A stretch of 38,100 bases of DNA from the NCBI GenBank assembly GCA_002369515.1, contig DFFM01000004.1, forward strand, positions 16,121 to 54,220. The letters are read 5' to 3'. The stretch's first letter is position 1. Every line of letters begins with the position of its first letter. This stretch comes from Prevotella sp. UBA3776. Its GTDB lineage: Bacteria > Bacteroidota > Bacteroidia > Bacteroidales > Bacteroidaceae. A program made the position numbers and the translations under genes. The notes below the pieces were generated by a model. That model worked only from the letters and a program-made list of their open reading frames with translations, was not told the origin of the DNA and ran no database searches. Below, one piece after another: positions 8,683-15,824 of the stretch.

Positions 8683-9507
8683 TTATACATTTTGCTGGGA
8701 GTGGGGGAGTAGATTCCCAATGGCTTCGGCGGCTTCTTCGCGGCAACGCGAAAAGCTGGGCCAATCGTTGAAGTCGATGATGGCCAGCGAGCCGTCGGAA
8801 CTTACCACGCAGTCGCCGCCATATACCTCAATGCCAACCAAGCGGGCCAGCCGCCGCACTTCTCGTTGGAGTTCCGCTTCGTCGAAGGCATAATGATGGG
8901 CAGCCCCGTTGAGCCGCTCGTCGCCGAACTTGCTGATGCCGTCGTCCGAGGGGTAGTAGTAGCGGAACAAAAGTCCGTCGCCCACGCCATAGAATTTCAG
9001 CACGTCGCCTTGAACGTGTATGCTCCTCACCACCTCGGTGATGCCACGCTCACGAAAATCTGCCATGGCCCTGCGCTCGTCGGCCTCGGTGGCACAAAAC
9101 ACCACGTCGCCGCGCCTCTCAGCCGAGCCGTCACCGCGTTTCAGCCAGCACCCCTTGTCGCCGGCCAGCGGCGGCATGGCCACCTGCGCCGAGCGCATCA
9201 GCTGGTCCAGACGGCTGCGTCGGCTGCACAGTTGCACTGCTTCGGGGCGGTTGATGCAACGTACGCCGCTCTCGCGCACCACTTGCAATGCCTGCTCCGA
9301 ACGGGCCATGGAAAAGCAAATGTCGGCTCCACGGAGAGTCTCGCGGCCATCGCTGCCGGCCATGTCGGCCTCGCGCACGAATGTCACTTCGCATCCCCGT
9401 CTGCGCAGCCTGTCGGCCACGGCTTCGAGGATGGCCCGGTCCACTTCTACCGAATTGGGCGAAAAACGCTCGTCTCTATAGATGCAAACGGCTTTCATCT
9501 TTTTCAT
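8683..9507 (-). CDS. ATP-grasp-like protein
   Basis: The 274-residue product starts MKKMKAVCIYRDERFSPNSV. It resembles ATP-grasp ligases of the glutathione synthase/RimK type: an N-terminal alpha/beta region (1-95), CINRPEAVQLCSRRSRLDQLM (about 103-123) at the expected central-domain entry, CWLKRGDG for the nucleotide lysine, and a C-terminal metal-binding signature GDCVVSSDGSLAIIDFNDWPSF with acidic and Asn ligands. Such enzymes join a carboxylate to an amine, thiol or hydroxyl using ATP. It lies 16 nt after the nucleotidyltransferase and 41 nt before the CDP-alcohol enzyme, so it may decorate the head group. No substrate can be assigned, and the family call is from motifs only. Confidence 0.72.
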   Translation of the reverse strand: MKKMKAVCIYRDERFSPNSVEVDRAILEAVADRLRRRGCEVTFVREADMAGSDGRETLRGADICFSMARSEQALQVVRESGVRCINRPEAVQLCSRRSRLDQLMRSAQVAMPPLAGDKGCWLKRGDGSAERRGDVVFCATEADERRAMADFRERGITEVVRSIHVQGDVLKFYGVGDGLLFRYYYPSDDGISKFGDERLNGAAHHYAFDEAELQREVRRLARLVGIEVYGGDCVVSSDGSLAIIDFNDWPSFSRCREEAAEAIGNLLPHSQQNV

Positions 9508-9523
9508 GCTCCAAATTCATGGT

Positions 9524-10255
9524 TCATTGAAGAAACGCTTCGGCCTTGCCGATGTCGCTGGCGTGGTCGATGTCGAGCACTTTGCTGAATGCAAAGGCTT
9601 TCAGCCGCTGGCCGTCGCGCACGAGAGCCCGTTGGAAGTTGCGCATGCGCGATTCTCCACGAGCCATGCAGCCGTTGAGCGTCGTGATGGCGCGTGGTGT
9701 CAGTCCGTAGATGCCGCCGCTGATGTAGGTGGCGCTGCGATGGCTGTCCAGCCCGCTGGCGTCGTCGAAGAATCCCGTGATGTTCATCTGTTCGTCCGTG
9801 CCTACATAGAGCGGCTTCTCGTCGTCGATGTAGTCGGTGACGCCCATCAGCCCGTCTTGCTGCTGAAGGCAATCGGCGAACTGTTCCACATAGGTTTTGA
9901 ACTCCGACTCGCGGAAGATGGTGTCAACCGTGGTGAGCACGAACGGTTCGTCAGCCAGCATGCTGCTCAGCTCGTAGAAGCTGTGCATGGAGCTGGGCGT
10001 AGTCTTCACCACGTAGCGCAACGGTATGTGCCTGCCACCCAACCCGTCGCGCTGGATGGCACACAAATGGTCGCTCACGAGCTGGGTCAGGTTGTTGCAA
10101 ATAACTGCTATTTCGGTGGCGTTGTTATCCATAAACACTCTAATGAGCCTGTCGATGAGCGGCTCACCATTAATCTTGACCAGAGGTTTCGGGCTGTCGA
10201 TGCCTTCGCTGGCCAGTCTGGAGCCCTCACCTGCTGCTATAATCGCATATTTCAT
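9524..10255 (-). CDS. Sugar/polyol-phosphate nucleotidyltransferase (NTP_transferase family)
   Basis: ATG at 10255 gives 243 residues starting MKYAIIAAGEGSRL. The GxGxR nucleotide loop (AAGEGSRL), the lysine in SPKPLVKINGEPLIDRLI and the metal-binding region VLTTVDTIF fit the NTP_transferase fold that makes NDP-sugars or CDP-polyols. Placed first in a run that includes a CDP-alcohol phosphatidyltransferase, the best guess is a CTP-dependent enzyme making a CDP-activated phospho-alcohol. This would be analogous to inositol-1-phosphate cytidylyltransferase, which in some organisms is fused to a CDP-alcohol transferase. Nucleotide and alcohol specificity are inferred. An upstream 13-codon extension overlaps a terminator-like hairpin and was not chosen. 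Confidence 0.8.
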   Translation of the reverse strand: MKYAIIAAGEGSRLASEGIDSPKPLVKINGEPLIDRLIRVFMDNNATEIAVICNNLTQLVSDHLCAIQRDGLGGRHIPLRYVVKTTPSSMHSFYELSSMLADEPFVLTTVDTIFRESEFKTYVEQFADCLQQQDGLMGVTDYIDDEKPLYVGTDEQMNITGFFDDASGLDSHRSATYISGGIYGLTPRAITTLNGCMARGESRMRNFQRALVRDGQRLKAFAFSKVLDIDHASDIGKAEAFLQ

Positions 10256-10267
10256 ATACAAAAAAAA

Positions 10268-10294
10268 TTGCACCCTGTAAAATACAAGGTGCAA
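10268..10294 (-). terminator. Intrinsic terminator immediately before the nucleotidyltransferase start
   Basis: Read on the minus strand, TTGCACC.TGTA pairs with TACA.GGTGCAA (one mismatch, AAA-type loop) and is followed directly by eight T (plus-strand A run 10260-10267). It would stop transcripts from the DUF2807 gene whose stop is at 10380. The hairpin's 5' arm overlaps the -7 box at 10292-10299. Confidence 0.75.
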
Positions 10295-10299
10295 AATTA
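10292..10299 (-). promoter_or_regulatory. Bacteroidetes -7 box for the 10255-3573 operon
   Basis: Minus-strand TAATTTTG fits TAnnTTTG, about 37 bp before the ATG at 10255. A transcript starting a few bases downstream would lack the 5' arm of the overlapping terminator hairpin, so only read-through RNA from upstream would be terminated. Confidence 0.55.
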
Positions 10300-10379
10300 C
10301 TGCAAATAACTGACAGCAGAAAACTTTTTAGCATATTTTTGTTTTCCTTATTGTCAATTATAGCGGAAAATTGCTTTTT

Positions 10380-11003
10380 TTACATGTTAAGTCCTTCGGT
10401 CATGATGTCTCCGTTGCCAAGTTTCTCTTTGTCCAGCTTGCCCACACGGCCTGCTATCTCCACGTCGCCGTTGCCGGTCAGGCGGATGTTGGCATAGCCG
10501 GCCGTGACATCATCCACTTCGATGTCGCCATTGCCGGTGAGGCTAAGAAAAATCTTGTCACAAATGACCTTTTGGAAGTCTATGTCGCCATTGCCCGTCA
10601 GCTGTACGCGCAGTTCGTCGGTATCCACTATTCCTTCGGCCTTGAAATCGCCGTTTCCGGTCATGTTCACGCTTGTCAGGTCGGGCGAAGTGACATACAG
10701 CGCGACACTCTTGCGGAGCATCGAAAAACTCAGCCTGTAGGGCTTTTGCGCAATGACCAGCGTGTGGCCGTCGCTTCCTATGTCGAGCGAACTGACCAGC
10801 ATCTCGTCGCCTTCTGCCCGTACAGAGATTTTTTCTCCTTGCGAGTAGTAAACGTCAATGTTGCCAGAAATGTCAATGGCTTCGAATTGTCCTAGTTGGA
10901 AATCCTTAGAAACATTTTTACTCTTTCGCGTTGTCTGCGCCATGCAGCCCGCCAACCCCACCAGGGCTGCTGCTGCCATCAAAAACATGGTGATCTTTTT
11001 CAT
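10380..11003 (-). CDS. DUF2807 (GIN-domain) lipoprotein
   Basis: ATG at 11003 gives 207 residues with a lipoprotein signal (lipobox LAGC, lipidated C20). The mature part is built of repeated beta-helix-like turns. The TGNGD/LGNGD motif occurs five times (MTGNGDFKAEG, LTGNGDIDFQK, LTGNGDIEVDD, LTGNGDVEIAG, KLGNGDIMTEG), the hallmark of the head GIN / DUF2807 domain (PF10988). The family is described as putative adhesin-like and is widespread in Bacteroidetes; its biological role is unproven. It is a single gene, separated from the next operon by a terminator. A longer frame upstream (to 11054) precedes the signal peptide and is unlikely to be translated. Confidence 0.88.
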   Translation of the reverse strand: MKKITMFLMAAAALVGLAGCMAQTTRKSKNVSKDFQLGQFEAIDISGNIDVYYSQGEKISVRAEGDEMLVSSLDIGSDGHTLVIAQKPYRLSFSMLRKSVALYVTSPDLTSVNMTGNGDFKAEGIVDTDELRVQLTGNGDIDFQKVICDKIFLSLTGNGDIEVDDVTAGYANIRLTGNGDVEIAGRVGKLDKEKLGNGDIMTEGLNM

Positions 11004-11130
11004 TTTTCTCCTTTTGTTTGTGTTCTTGCTTTGTCCGTTTGACGAAAGAAACACTGAAAAAGTTGCAAATCGGCCACAAATTTTGCATCCGTGCCGTGCC
11101 TTGTTGTAGCATCCTGCGGGATGGCGAAAT

Positions 11131-11270
11131 TATCTCCCGACGTTGTTCCCAATTTTTCTAGAAAATCTGAACGTATCTCCCGACAATAAAAAAACAGTTC
11201 CCGACGACGGGATTTTATCGCCCGAAGATAGAAATTTATCTCCCGAGAATAGGAAAACAGCTCCCGGCGC
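11131..11270. repeat. Phased TCTCCCGA repeat, 21-bp period
   Basis: The core CCCG starts at 11136, 11179, 11200, 11221, 11242 and 11263. The last five are exactly 21 bp apart and the first is 43 bp (about two periods) away. The best-conserved form is ATCTCCCGAnAATA followed by A-rich sequence. Related words recur at 37985-38014. This could be an array of binding sites on one DNA face or a degenerate tandem repeat. Confidence 0.75.
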
Positions 11271-11355
11271 TAATACCCTTCTAATGGAGAACTAATGTCC
11301 GTTAACTTCGCAGCCTGAAAAGGCTGTTAACTTCCAATAACTCCTGATAACTCCC

Positions 11356-11397
11356 AACATGCGAAATTTTAATAAAATAACTCAACTTTCGCATGTT
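11356..11397. repeat. Perfect 11-bp inverted repeat
   Basis: AACATGCGAAA (11356-11366) is the exact complement of TTTCGCATGTT (11387-11397), with a 20-nt AT-rich loop. No T run follows on either strand, so a terminator is less likely than a binding site or a mobile-element end. Confidence 0.7.
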
Positions 11398-11546
11398 AAG
11401 TAAACAAGGAGTTGCAAGGAGTTACAAGGAGTTTCAAGACATTAGTCTTTGCTCTGAGTCCTTCTGTTTTTGGGGAAACACGGCACGAAGCTATTGTCTT
11501 GCAACTCCTTGAACTCCATGAACTCCTTGAACTCCAAAAAGTTGAG
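11381..11546. repeat. Imperfect palindrome made of AAGGAGTT tandem units
   Basis: Left arm: CTCAACTTT (11381-11389), three 10-bp units CAAGGAGTTn (11405-11434), then CAAGACATTAG (11435-11445). Right arm: CTATTGTCTTG (11491-11501), 9-bp units AACTCCTTG or AACTCCATG (11503-11535), then AAAGTTGAG (11538-11546). The arms are complementary in reverse order around a 45-nt centre. This MITE-like layout carries no coding sequence. Confidence 0.65.
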
Positions 11547-11738
11547 CGATAGCGAAACTTGAATAAAATAAATTATGTGGAGAAATCTTTTTTGGTTTCA
11601 AGTTTATTTCGTAATTTTGGATAAAATCGCAAACCTTTTGTAAATAAAGGCAGTTCGGAGGATTGAGAAAAATCTGGGTTACGAACTGGCAACGGTTCTC
11701 ATTTCCTCATTCTGCCGTGATTTGCTTGTCAATGAACT

Positions 11739-11782
11739 CCCGACTCAGAGCCGCCAGCATGTTTCAATGGCTCATTGTCGGG
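11739..11782. repeat. CCCGAC/GTCGGG inverted repeat
   Basis: CCCGAC (11739-11744) and GAGCC (11748-11752) pair with GGCTC (11769-11773) and GTCGGG (11777-11782) across a symmetrical 3-nt internal loop. It lies about 80 bp before the KilA-N promoter and contains the same TCCCGAC word as the 11131-11270 repeat. Confidence 0.55.
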
Positions 11783-11864
11783 GGCAAAGGTACACAGAAA
11801 ATGCGAGATTACAAAACGTTGAAGGATTTTTCACCTTTTGTTCTTTTGTCTCGTGATTTTGTGC

Positions 11865-11872
11865 TACCTTTG
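11865..11872 (+). promoter_or_regulatory. Bacteroidetes -7 box for the KilA-N gene
   Basis: TACCTTTG lies only 12 bp before the first ATG at 11885, so the leader would be a few bases at most. Upstream TTTTG words are present, but not at the optimal spacing. Confidence 0.6.
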
Positions 11873-11884
11873 CACACATAATAA

Positions 11885-12709
11885 ATGAGCGAACCAATGG
11901 CAAAGATTACCGTCCAAAATACTGAAATAACAGTCTTGTCTTATAACGACAAAGACTATATATCTCTTACAGATATGGCTAATGGCAAACAAAGTGAAAG
12001 CCGTGCTGCCGACATCATTAAGAACTGGATTCGCACAAGATACACCATTGAGTTTCTTGGTACTTGGGAGATGATTCATAATCCCAATTTTAAAGTGGTC
12101 GAATTTGACCACTTTAGAATGCAGGCTGGTTTACCAAGTTTCGTCATGAGCGTGAGTGAGTGGATTGAGAAGACTAATGCCATTGGCATCATTGTGAAGA
12201 AAGGTCGTTATGGCGGCACATACGCTTTCAAGGATATTGCTTTTGAGTTTGGAACCGCCATTAGTGTAACCTTCAAACTCTACTTGATTGACGAGTTTCA
12301 AAGACTGAAAGAGGAAGAACAGAAGCAATTGGGATGGACTGCCAAAAGAGAACTCTCTAAGATTAACTATCGCATCCATACAGATGCTATCAAGAGCCAT
12401 CTGATACCCGAAGAGGTCACCCCAGCACAAGCAAGTATCATCTATGCCGAAGAAGCTGATGTCTTGAACGTGGCCATGTTTGGGATGACCGCCAAGCAAT
12501 GGCGAGAGGCAAATCCCGACCTAAAAGGCAATATCCGTGACTATGCCACCATCAACGAACTGATATGCCTGTCGAATATGGAGAATATCAATGCAGTGCT
12601 AATCAATGATGGAATACCACAGGGCGAAAGACTTGTAAAACTCAATCAGATTGCCATTCAGCAGATGCAGGTGTTGGAGGGGAATAGCAATAGGAATCTG
12701 TTAAAGTGA
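11885..12709 (+). CDS. KilA-N domain-containing protein
   Basis: The 274-residue product begins MSEPMAKITVQNTEITVL; M5 at 11897 is an alternative start. The KilA-N DNA-binding domain covers about 8-115: DKDYISLTDMANGKQSE, IKNWIRTRYTIEFLGTWEMIHNPNFKVVEFD, WIEKTNAIGIIVKKGRYGGTYAFKDIAFEF. A helical region follows, and the C-terminal part (about 200-260) has TAKQWREANPDLKGNIRDYATINELICLSNMENINA. KilA-N proteins are typical of phages, plasmids and mobile islands in Bacteroidetes; some carry fused effector domains, but the C-terminal domain here is not one I can name beyond being conserved with this type. The very short leader suggests near-leaderless translation. The hairpin at 12771-12792 probably ends the transcript. 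Confidence 0.85.
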   Translation: MSEPMAKITVQNTEITVLSYNDKDYISLTDMANGKQSESRAADIIKNWIRTRYTIEFLGTWEMIHNPNFKVVEFDHFRMQAGLPSFVMSVSEWIEKTNAIGIIVKKGRYGGTYAFKDIAFEFGTAISVTFKLYLIDEFQRLKEEEQKQLGWTAKRELSKINYRIHTDAIKSHLIPEEVTPAQASIIYAEEADVLNVAMFGMTAKQWREANPDLKGNIRDYATINELICLSNMENINAVLINDGIPQGERLVKLNQIAIQQMQVLEGNSNRNLLK

Positions 12710-12770
12710 AAGGCTTTTATGACAGACAAGCTATATATACATCTGGCTCATCTCCATAATCCACGATGCA

Positions 12771-12792
12771 GGCATGATTTATGCCCTTTTTT
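12771..12792 (+). terminator. Probable intrinsic terminator after the KilA-N gene
   Basis: GGCAT (12771-12775) pairs with ATGCC (12781-12785) and is followed by CTTTTTT. The stem is short (5 bp) but the U tract is good, and it separates the KilA-N gene from the next operon. Confidence 0.6.
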
Positions 12793-12822
12793 AGTGCGGA
12801 TGTTAGGATTATAAAAAAATGC

Positions 12823-12830
12823 CATCTTTG
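12823..12830 (+). promoter_or_regulatory. Possible promoter of the three-gene operon
   Basis: CATCTTTG differs by one base from TAnnTTTG and sits 22 bp before the ATG at 12852, just after the KilA-N terminator. No clean TTTG lies at -33. Confidence 0.4.
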
Positions 12831-12851
12831 CAGGCAACTAATTAAATACTA

Positions 12852-13562
12852 ATGATTATGGATAGAGAAGAATTATTTGAAGAGTTTATTAATGAATGCG
12901 AGAAAGAACCACTAACCTTTTGCGGTCAAGGAAATCCCAATGCTGATATTTTGATTATCGGTAAAGAGTCAACGGATACAAGTGAGGCTCTTATTCGTGA
13001 TAAAATTAAGCTATGCAGAGATAAAATAAATCGAGATGCACCAAGAGACATTAATCCCCAAAACAAGACTTGGTGTTATTATCAAAAGTTAATTGATGAA
13101 ATATACCAACGTAAGTCAGAAGAACCTAACAAATGGGATTTTGAAAAGCTTGCTTTTACAACTGAAATGAACAATATCCCAAGCAAGCGTTCTTATCTTA
13201 CAAAAGAAATAAAGGATGGTATCAATAAACGCTTGCAATTTTTCAAAGATTCACGTTTTATTAAGTCATTTCCTGTGGTAATTCTAGCCTGTTCTAATTA
13301 TATTAATAACGACAAAAAGAACGGGTACCAGATTAACCAAACTTTTGGTGTTGAGTTTGATAATGAGCCAAATAGTGATGGGAGCCCAATAGGCGAGCAC
13401 AAGAAAAAGTATCCCACAGGTTTTTGGTTTTATACTCATCATAGTAAAGATAAACAGAAACTCGTCATACATACCGTTCAATTAAGCCAAATTCAAAATG
13501 ATATGATTGAGGATATGGCAAATGAAATTAGAGACCATCTAACAAAGCTTGGTAAAATATGA
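12852..13562 (+). CDS. Hypothetical protein, possibly uracil-DNA-glycosylase-like fold (operon gene 1)
   Basis: 236 residues, starting MIMDREELFEEFINECEKEP. Near the N-terminus GQGNPNADILIIGKEST (about 26-42) resembles the first motif of uracil-DNA-glycosylase-superfamily proteins (GxxNPxADILxIGE). FPVVILACSNYI (about 143-154) looks like a core strand, and the C-terminal KLVIHTVQLSQIQNDMIEDMANEI could correspond to the last motif, although the catalytic HPS signature is replaced by HTVQLS. The fold assignment is therefore tentative and enzymatic activity doubtful. The gene is clearly AT-richer than the housekeeping genes around it, a sign of transfer. Its stop overlaps the next start by 4 nt (ATGA), so the three genes are translationally coupled. 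Confidence 0.7.
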   Translation: MIMDREELFEEFINECEKEPLTFCGQGNPNADILIIGKESTDTSEALIRDKIKLCRDKINRDAPRDINPQNKTWCYYQKLIDEIYQRKSEEPNKWDFEKLAFTTEMNNIPSKRSYLTKEIKDGINKRLQFFKDSRFIKSFPVVILACSNYINNDKKNGYQINQTFGVEFDNEPNSDGSPIGEHKKKYPTGFWFYTHHSKDKQKLVIHTVQLSQIQNDMIEDMANEIRDHLTKLGKI

Positions 13563-14116
13563 TACAGCGTAAATTTAGAATCAAGGACGGCGTTCTTCTT
13601 GAAACAACAGAGGTTGGGATAGAAGATTATTCGAAGCTTCTTAAGTACAATATGAACCTAAAGAAGATGGCAGATGACATCAGACGTTCAAGAAAAGACG
13701 AACACTTTGAGAATTATCTGTTGAAGGCAGAAGAACTCTTTGCAGAAGAAATTGCGAAAGCAAAAGTAGTAAAAAATCCTGTGTTTGGTAATCATTCCAT
13801 ATTCTATTATATGTATGGTCACATGAATGACTGGATTAGATATGCAGAAAACGAAGTCATTTACGCAAAAGCATTACTTACGCAAGCCTGCAATATAGGA
13901 GAAACTGTGCGAATAATAAGACTTAGCCGCGATATAGAAGATGCTGCAAATAAACTGATGGACGCATTAAACTTGGATGAGATAGGAGCAAAGTATGTAG
14001 TGAATCAAAGATTAAGCATCTTAACAGGTATCATACCTGAACAACAGAAAGAGGCTATTATGCATTTTGAAAAGCGACTTTCAAATGTAAAAGAATTGGC
14101 TAAATATGATAAATAG
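13559..14116 (+). CDS. Hypothetical helical protein (operon gene 2)
   Basis: 185 residues, starting at an ATG that overlaps the previous stop as ATGA. The sequence is largely predicted helical and charged (for example LLKYNMNLKKMADDIRRSRKDEHFENYLLKAEELFAEEIAKAK), with an aromatic patch SIFYYMYGHMNDWIRYAE in the middle. There is no signal peptide, membrane segment or catalytic motif I can name. It shares the low GC of its partners and overlaps gene 3 by 11 nt. A structural or adaptor role alongside genes 1 and 3 is a guess from the coupling only. Confidence 0.7.
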   Translation: MIQRKFRIKDGVLLETTEVGIEDYSKLLKYNMNLKKMADDIRRSRKDEHFENYLLKAEELFAEEIAKAKVVKNPVFGNHSIFYYMYGHMNDWIRYAENEVIYAKALLTQACNIGETVRIIRLSRDIEDAANKLMDALNLDEIGAKYVVNQRLSILTGIIPEQQKEAIMHFEKRLSNVKELAKYDK

Positions 14117-14918
14117 AAGTCCTCAACAATGGAACACTCCATTGAAGTCTCTACTGAGAGACTTACAGAGAGAAGACAGGAAAACAGAAAATGCCGCCTT
14201 GAAAGAATTGAGACGGCGTTTTGTTGGACTTGACAAAGGGCAACAGATGCAAGTCATTATGCATCACCTTCGTCGTGAAAAGTCATTTCGTGAATGGGCA
14301 TACACACGATTACTTGATTTGTGGGACGAGTCATTTGAGCCTATTATCAAGGGTTTATGGGAGCAGTACCATGAGGAAAAATGCGCATGGGCTGTCATCA
14401 GGCATTTTCCACTTTCGTATGTATTGGAACATAAAGAGGACTTAGCCATTGGAAAAAATCGCCCATTTGTGATCAGGCGATTGTGTGAAGACAGATCATA
14501 CACTATTGATAGAGATAAACTTACGCCTTACGAATATATCTGGATCCTCTCAACAACAGGGCGAGACATTACGACAGAAAGGGCATGGGGCATCCTCTTT
14601 GAAGCAACCAAAGAAGTCTGTCAGGCTAAAGATGCTGACGATTACGGACAAGGAGATACCTTCTCCATAAAGATAAATAAAATTCTTTATCATCTGGACA
14701 AAATGGAGAAATCAGTCATTACGGCCTCTTACAGAAATTGGTATCAATCGGCCATTGAAAGCATTACGGATTCCCAGATATGGGATTGGTATAGGATTGC
14801 TAAACAATTGAAACTTGATGGAATATGGCACCCTTACGATATTCTCGCAGACAAATTGTTTATGCACTTGCCAGAGTTAGAGATGTTTATTGCAGGGAAC
14901 AAATTCTCTATTCAGTAA
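14106..14918 (+). CDS. Hypothetical HEAT-like helical protein (operon gene 3)
   Basis: 270 residues, beginning MINRSPQQWNTPLKSLLRDL within the end of gene 2 (11-nt overlap). The first half looks like paired helices of HEAT/ARM type: AALKELRRRFVGLDKGQQMQVIMHHLRR, FREWAYTRLLDLWDESFEPIIKGLWEQY, CAWAVIRHFPLSYVLEHKEDL. The second half is also helical, with Trp/Tyr-rich stretches (YRNWYQSAIESITDSQIWDWYRIAKQL). No known catalytic motif is visible. Helical-repeat proteins in such operons often act as scaffolds or sensors, which is inference. Translation is coupled to genes 1 and 2. A hairpin at 14924-14959 follows directly. Confidence 0.7.
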   Translation: MINRSPQQWNTPLKSLLRDLQREDRKTENAALKELRRRFVGLDKGQQMQVIMHHLRREKSFREWAYTRLLDLWDESFEPIIKGLWEQYHEEKCAWAVIRHFPLSYVLEHKEDLAIGKNRPFVIRRLCEDRSYTIDRDKLTPYEYIWILSTTGRDITTERAWGILFEATKEVCQAKDADDYGQGDTFSIKINKILYHLDKMEKSVITASYRNWYQSAIESITDSQIWDWYRIAKQLKLDGIWHPYDILADKLFMHLPELEMFIAGNKFSIQ

Positions 14919-14923
14919 ATTTC

Positions 14924-14959
14924 GAAAGGGATAGGCTTAAAGCCCAAATCCCTTCTTTC
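14924..14959. terminator. Hairpin between convergent genes
   Basis: AAGGGAT (14926-14932) pairs with ATCCCTT (14948-14954) and GGCT (14934-14937) with AGCC (14941-14944). It lies 8 bp after the stop of the three-gene operon and overlaps the 3' end of the converging relaxase remnant, as a shared terminator would. Confidence 0.55.
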
Positions 14960-15824
14960 GAGTCTGACTTTGAGATAGCCCAAACTGTTCCATAAACCAT
15001 TGGGTAATGGGTGTCTCGTTGATATGCAGGAACAAGTTTCGCTTCTCGTCCCTAATCAGTTGTGCCGTGACATTATCCGCAAGTACATTGCGCCTATACT
15101 CATTAGAGTGAAGCCACCCGCTATAGTTGACGTTCTGCCCGTGCAGCAGTTTGCCGGTCTGTTCCTCATTGAAACCGTATTGCAGACACTCACGCTCCAT
15201 GTGGAGGAAACGCTTAAAACTTGGGAACCATCTGTAAGCCTTGTCTAAGATGCGCTTCAAGTTGCTCACCTCCTGCTGGTGCTGCTCATTGGTACGGTTG
15301 AGTTCTCTTGCGTGGCTGTCCTTCAACCTCTGCATATCGGTGTGCAGTCTTTCAATCTGGTCATTCAAATCTTCAACCTCCCTATGCAGTTGGGCATTCT
15401 CTTTCTCCAGTCGGTTCACCTTGTTGCCGCCAAAAAGGGAATTCACTCCGTTGAGTACGCTGGTGGCAGTCTTCGTGGCGGAGTTCTTGCTCAGGCAAGC
15501 GACCAAGGTCGATAACTTCAATTCCTCTGTCTTAGTCTCTGCCTTAATACGGGCAAGTTCTTTCTTGGCCTGTTCTGCCTCGGCTATCACCAGTCTCGTC
15601 TTTTCCTGTTCTTCCAGCAGTTGATGTAGGCAGACATACCTCTGTCCGCTACCTTTGCTTTCTCTAAGTGTAATACTGCGTATCCCATTCGATTGTTTTG
15701 ATTTATTCGTTTGACATTTCGTTTCGTTGGTCTCTCGTTCCTGTCTGTGTTTGGCTCTTGCCGACGGTCTTTGCAGGGAGTCCAGAGGGGTGCAACACCT
15801 CGGCCTATTAGGGATTTTTAGCAC
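14937..15824 (-). pseudogene. MobV-type relaxase remnant (C-terminal coiled-coil part)
   Basis: The open frame encodes 295 residues, but only the C-terminal part of a MobV-family plasmid mobilization protein is recognisable. There is a coiled coil (about 75-190: LLEEQEKTRLVIAEAEQAKKELARIKAE, SLFGGNKVNRLEKENAQLHREVEDLNDQIERLHTDMQRL), then WFPSFKRFLHMERECLQYGF and a C-terminal NETPITQWFMEQFGL typical of Bacteroidetes elements. The N-terminal catalytic relaxase domain with its His/Tyr residues is missing, so the protein cannot nick DNA. The first 50 residues are unlike the family and the GTG start lies inside an oriT-like hairpin. It belongs to the same decayed element as the integrase fragments. 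Confidence 0.75.

Larger units (their letters stand above)
11004..11884. other. 880-bp non-coding, repeat-rich intergenic region
   Basis: No convincing gene is present on either strand. The region contains, in order, a run of 21-bp-spaced CCCG repeats (11131-11270), an 11-bp inverted repeat (11356-11397), a large imperfect palindrome built from AAGGAGTT-type units (11381-11546), a second copy of an AT-rich 20-mer (11552-11571), a GAGCC/GGCTC hairpin (11739-11782), and the KilA-N promoter (11865-11872). It is AT-rich relative to the flanking operons. It may be an accumulation point for small repeats at the edge of the mobile island. Confidence 0.7.

Noticed and set aside
11405..11535. CRISPR-like array
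   Set aside because: The repeat units are only 9-10 bp, directly adjacent and without spacers.
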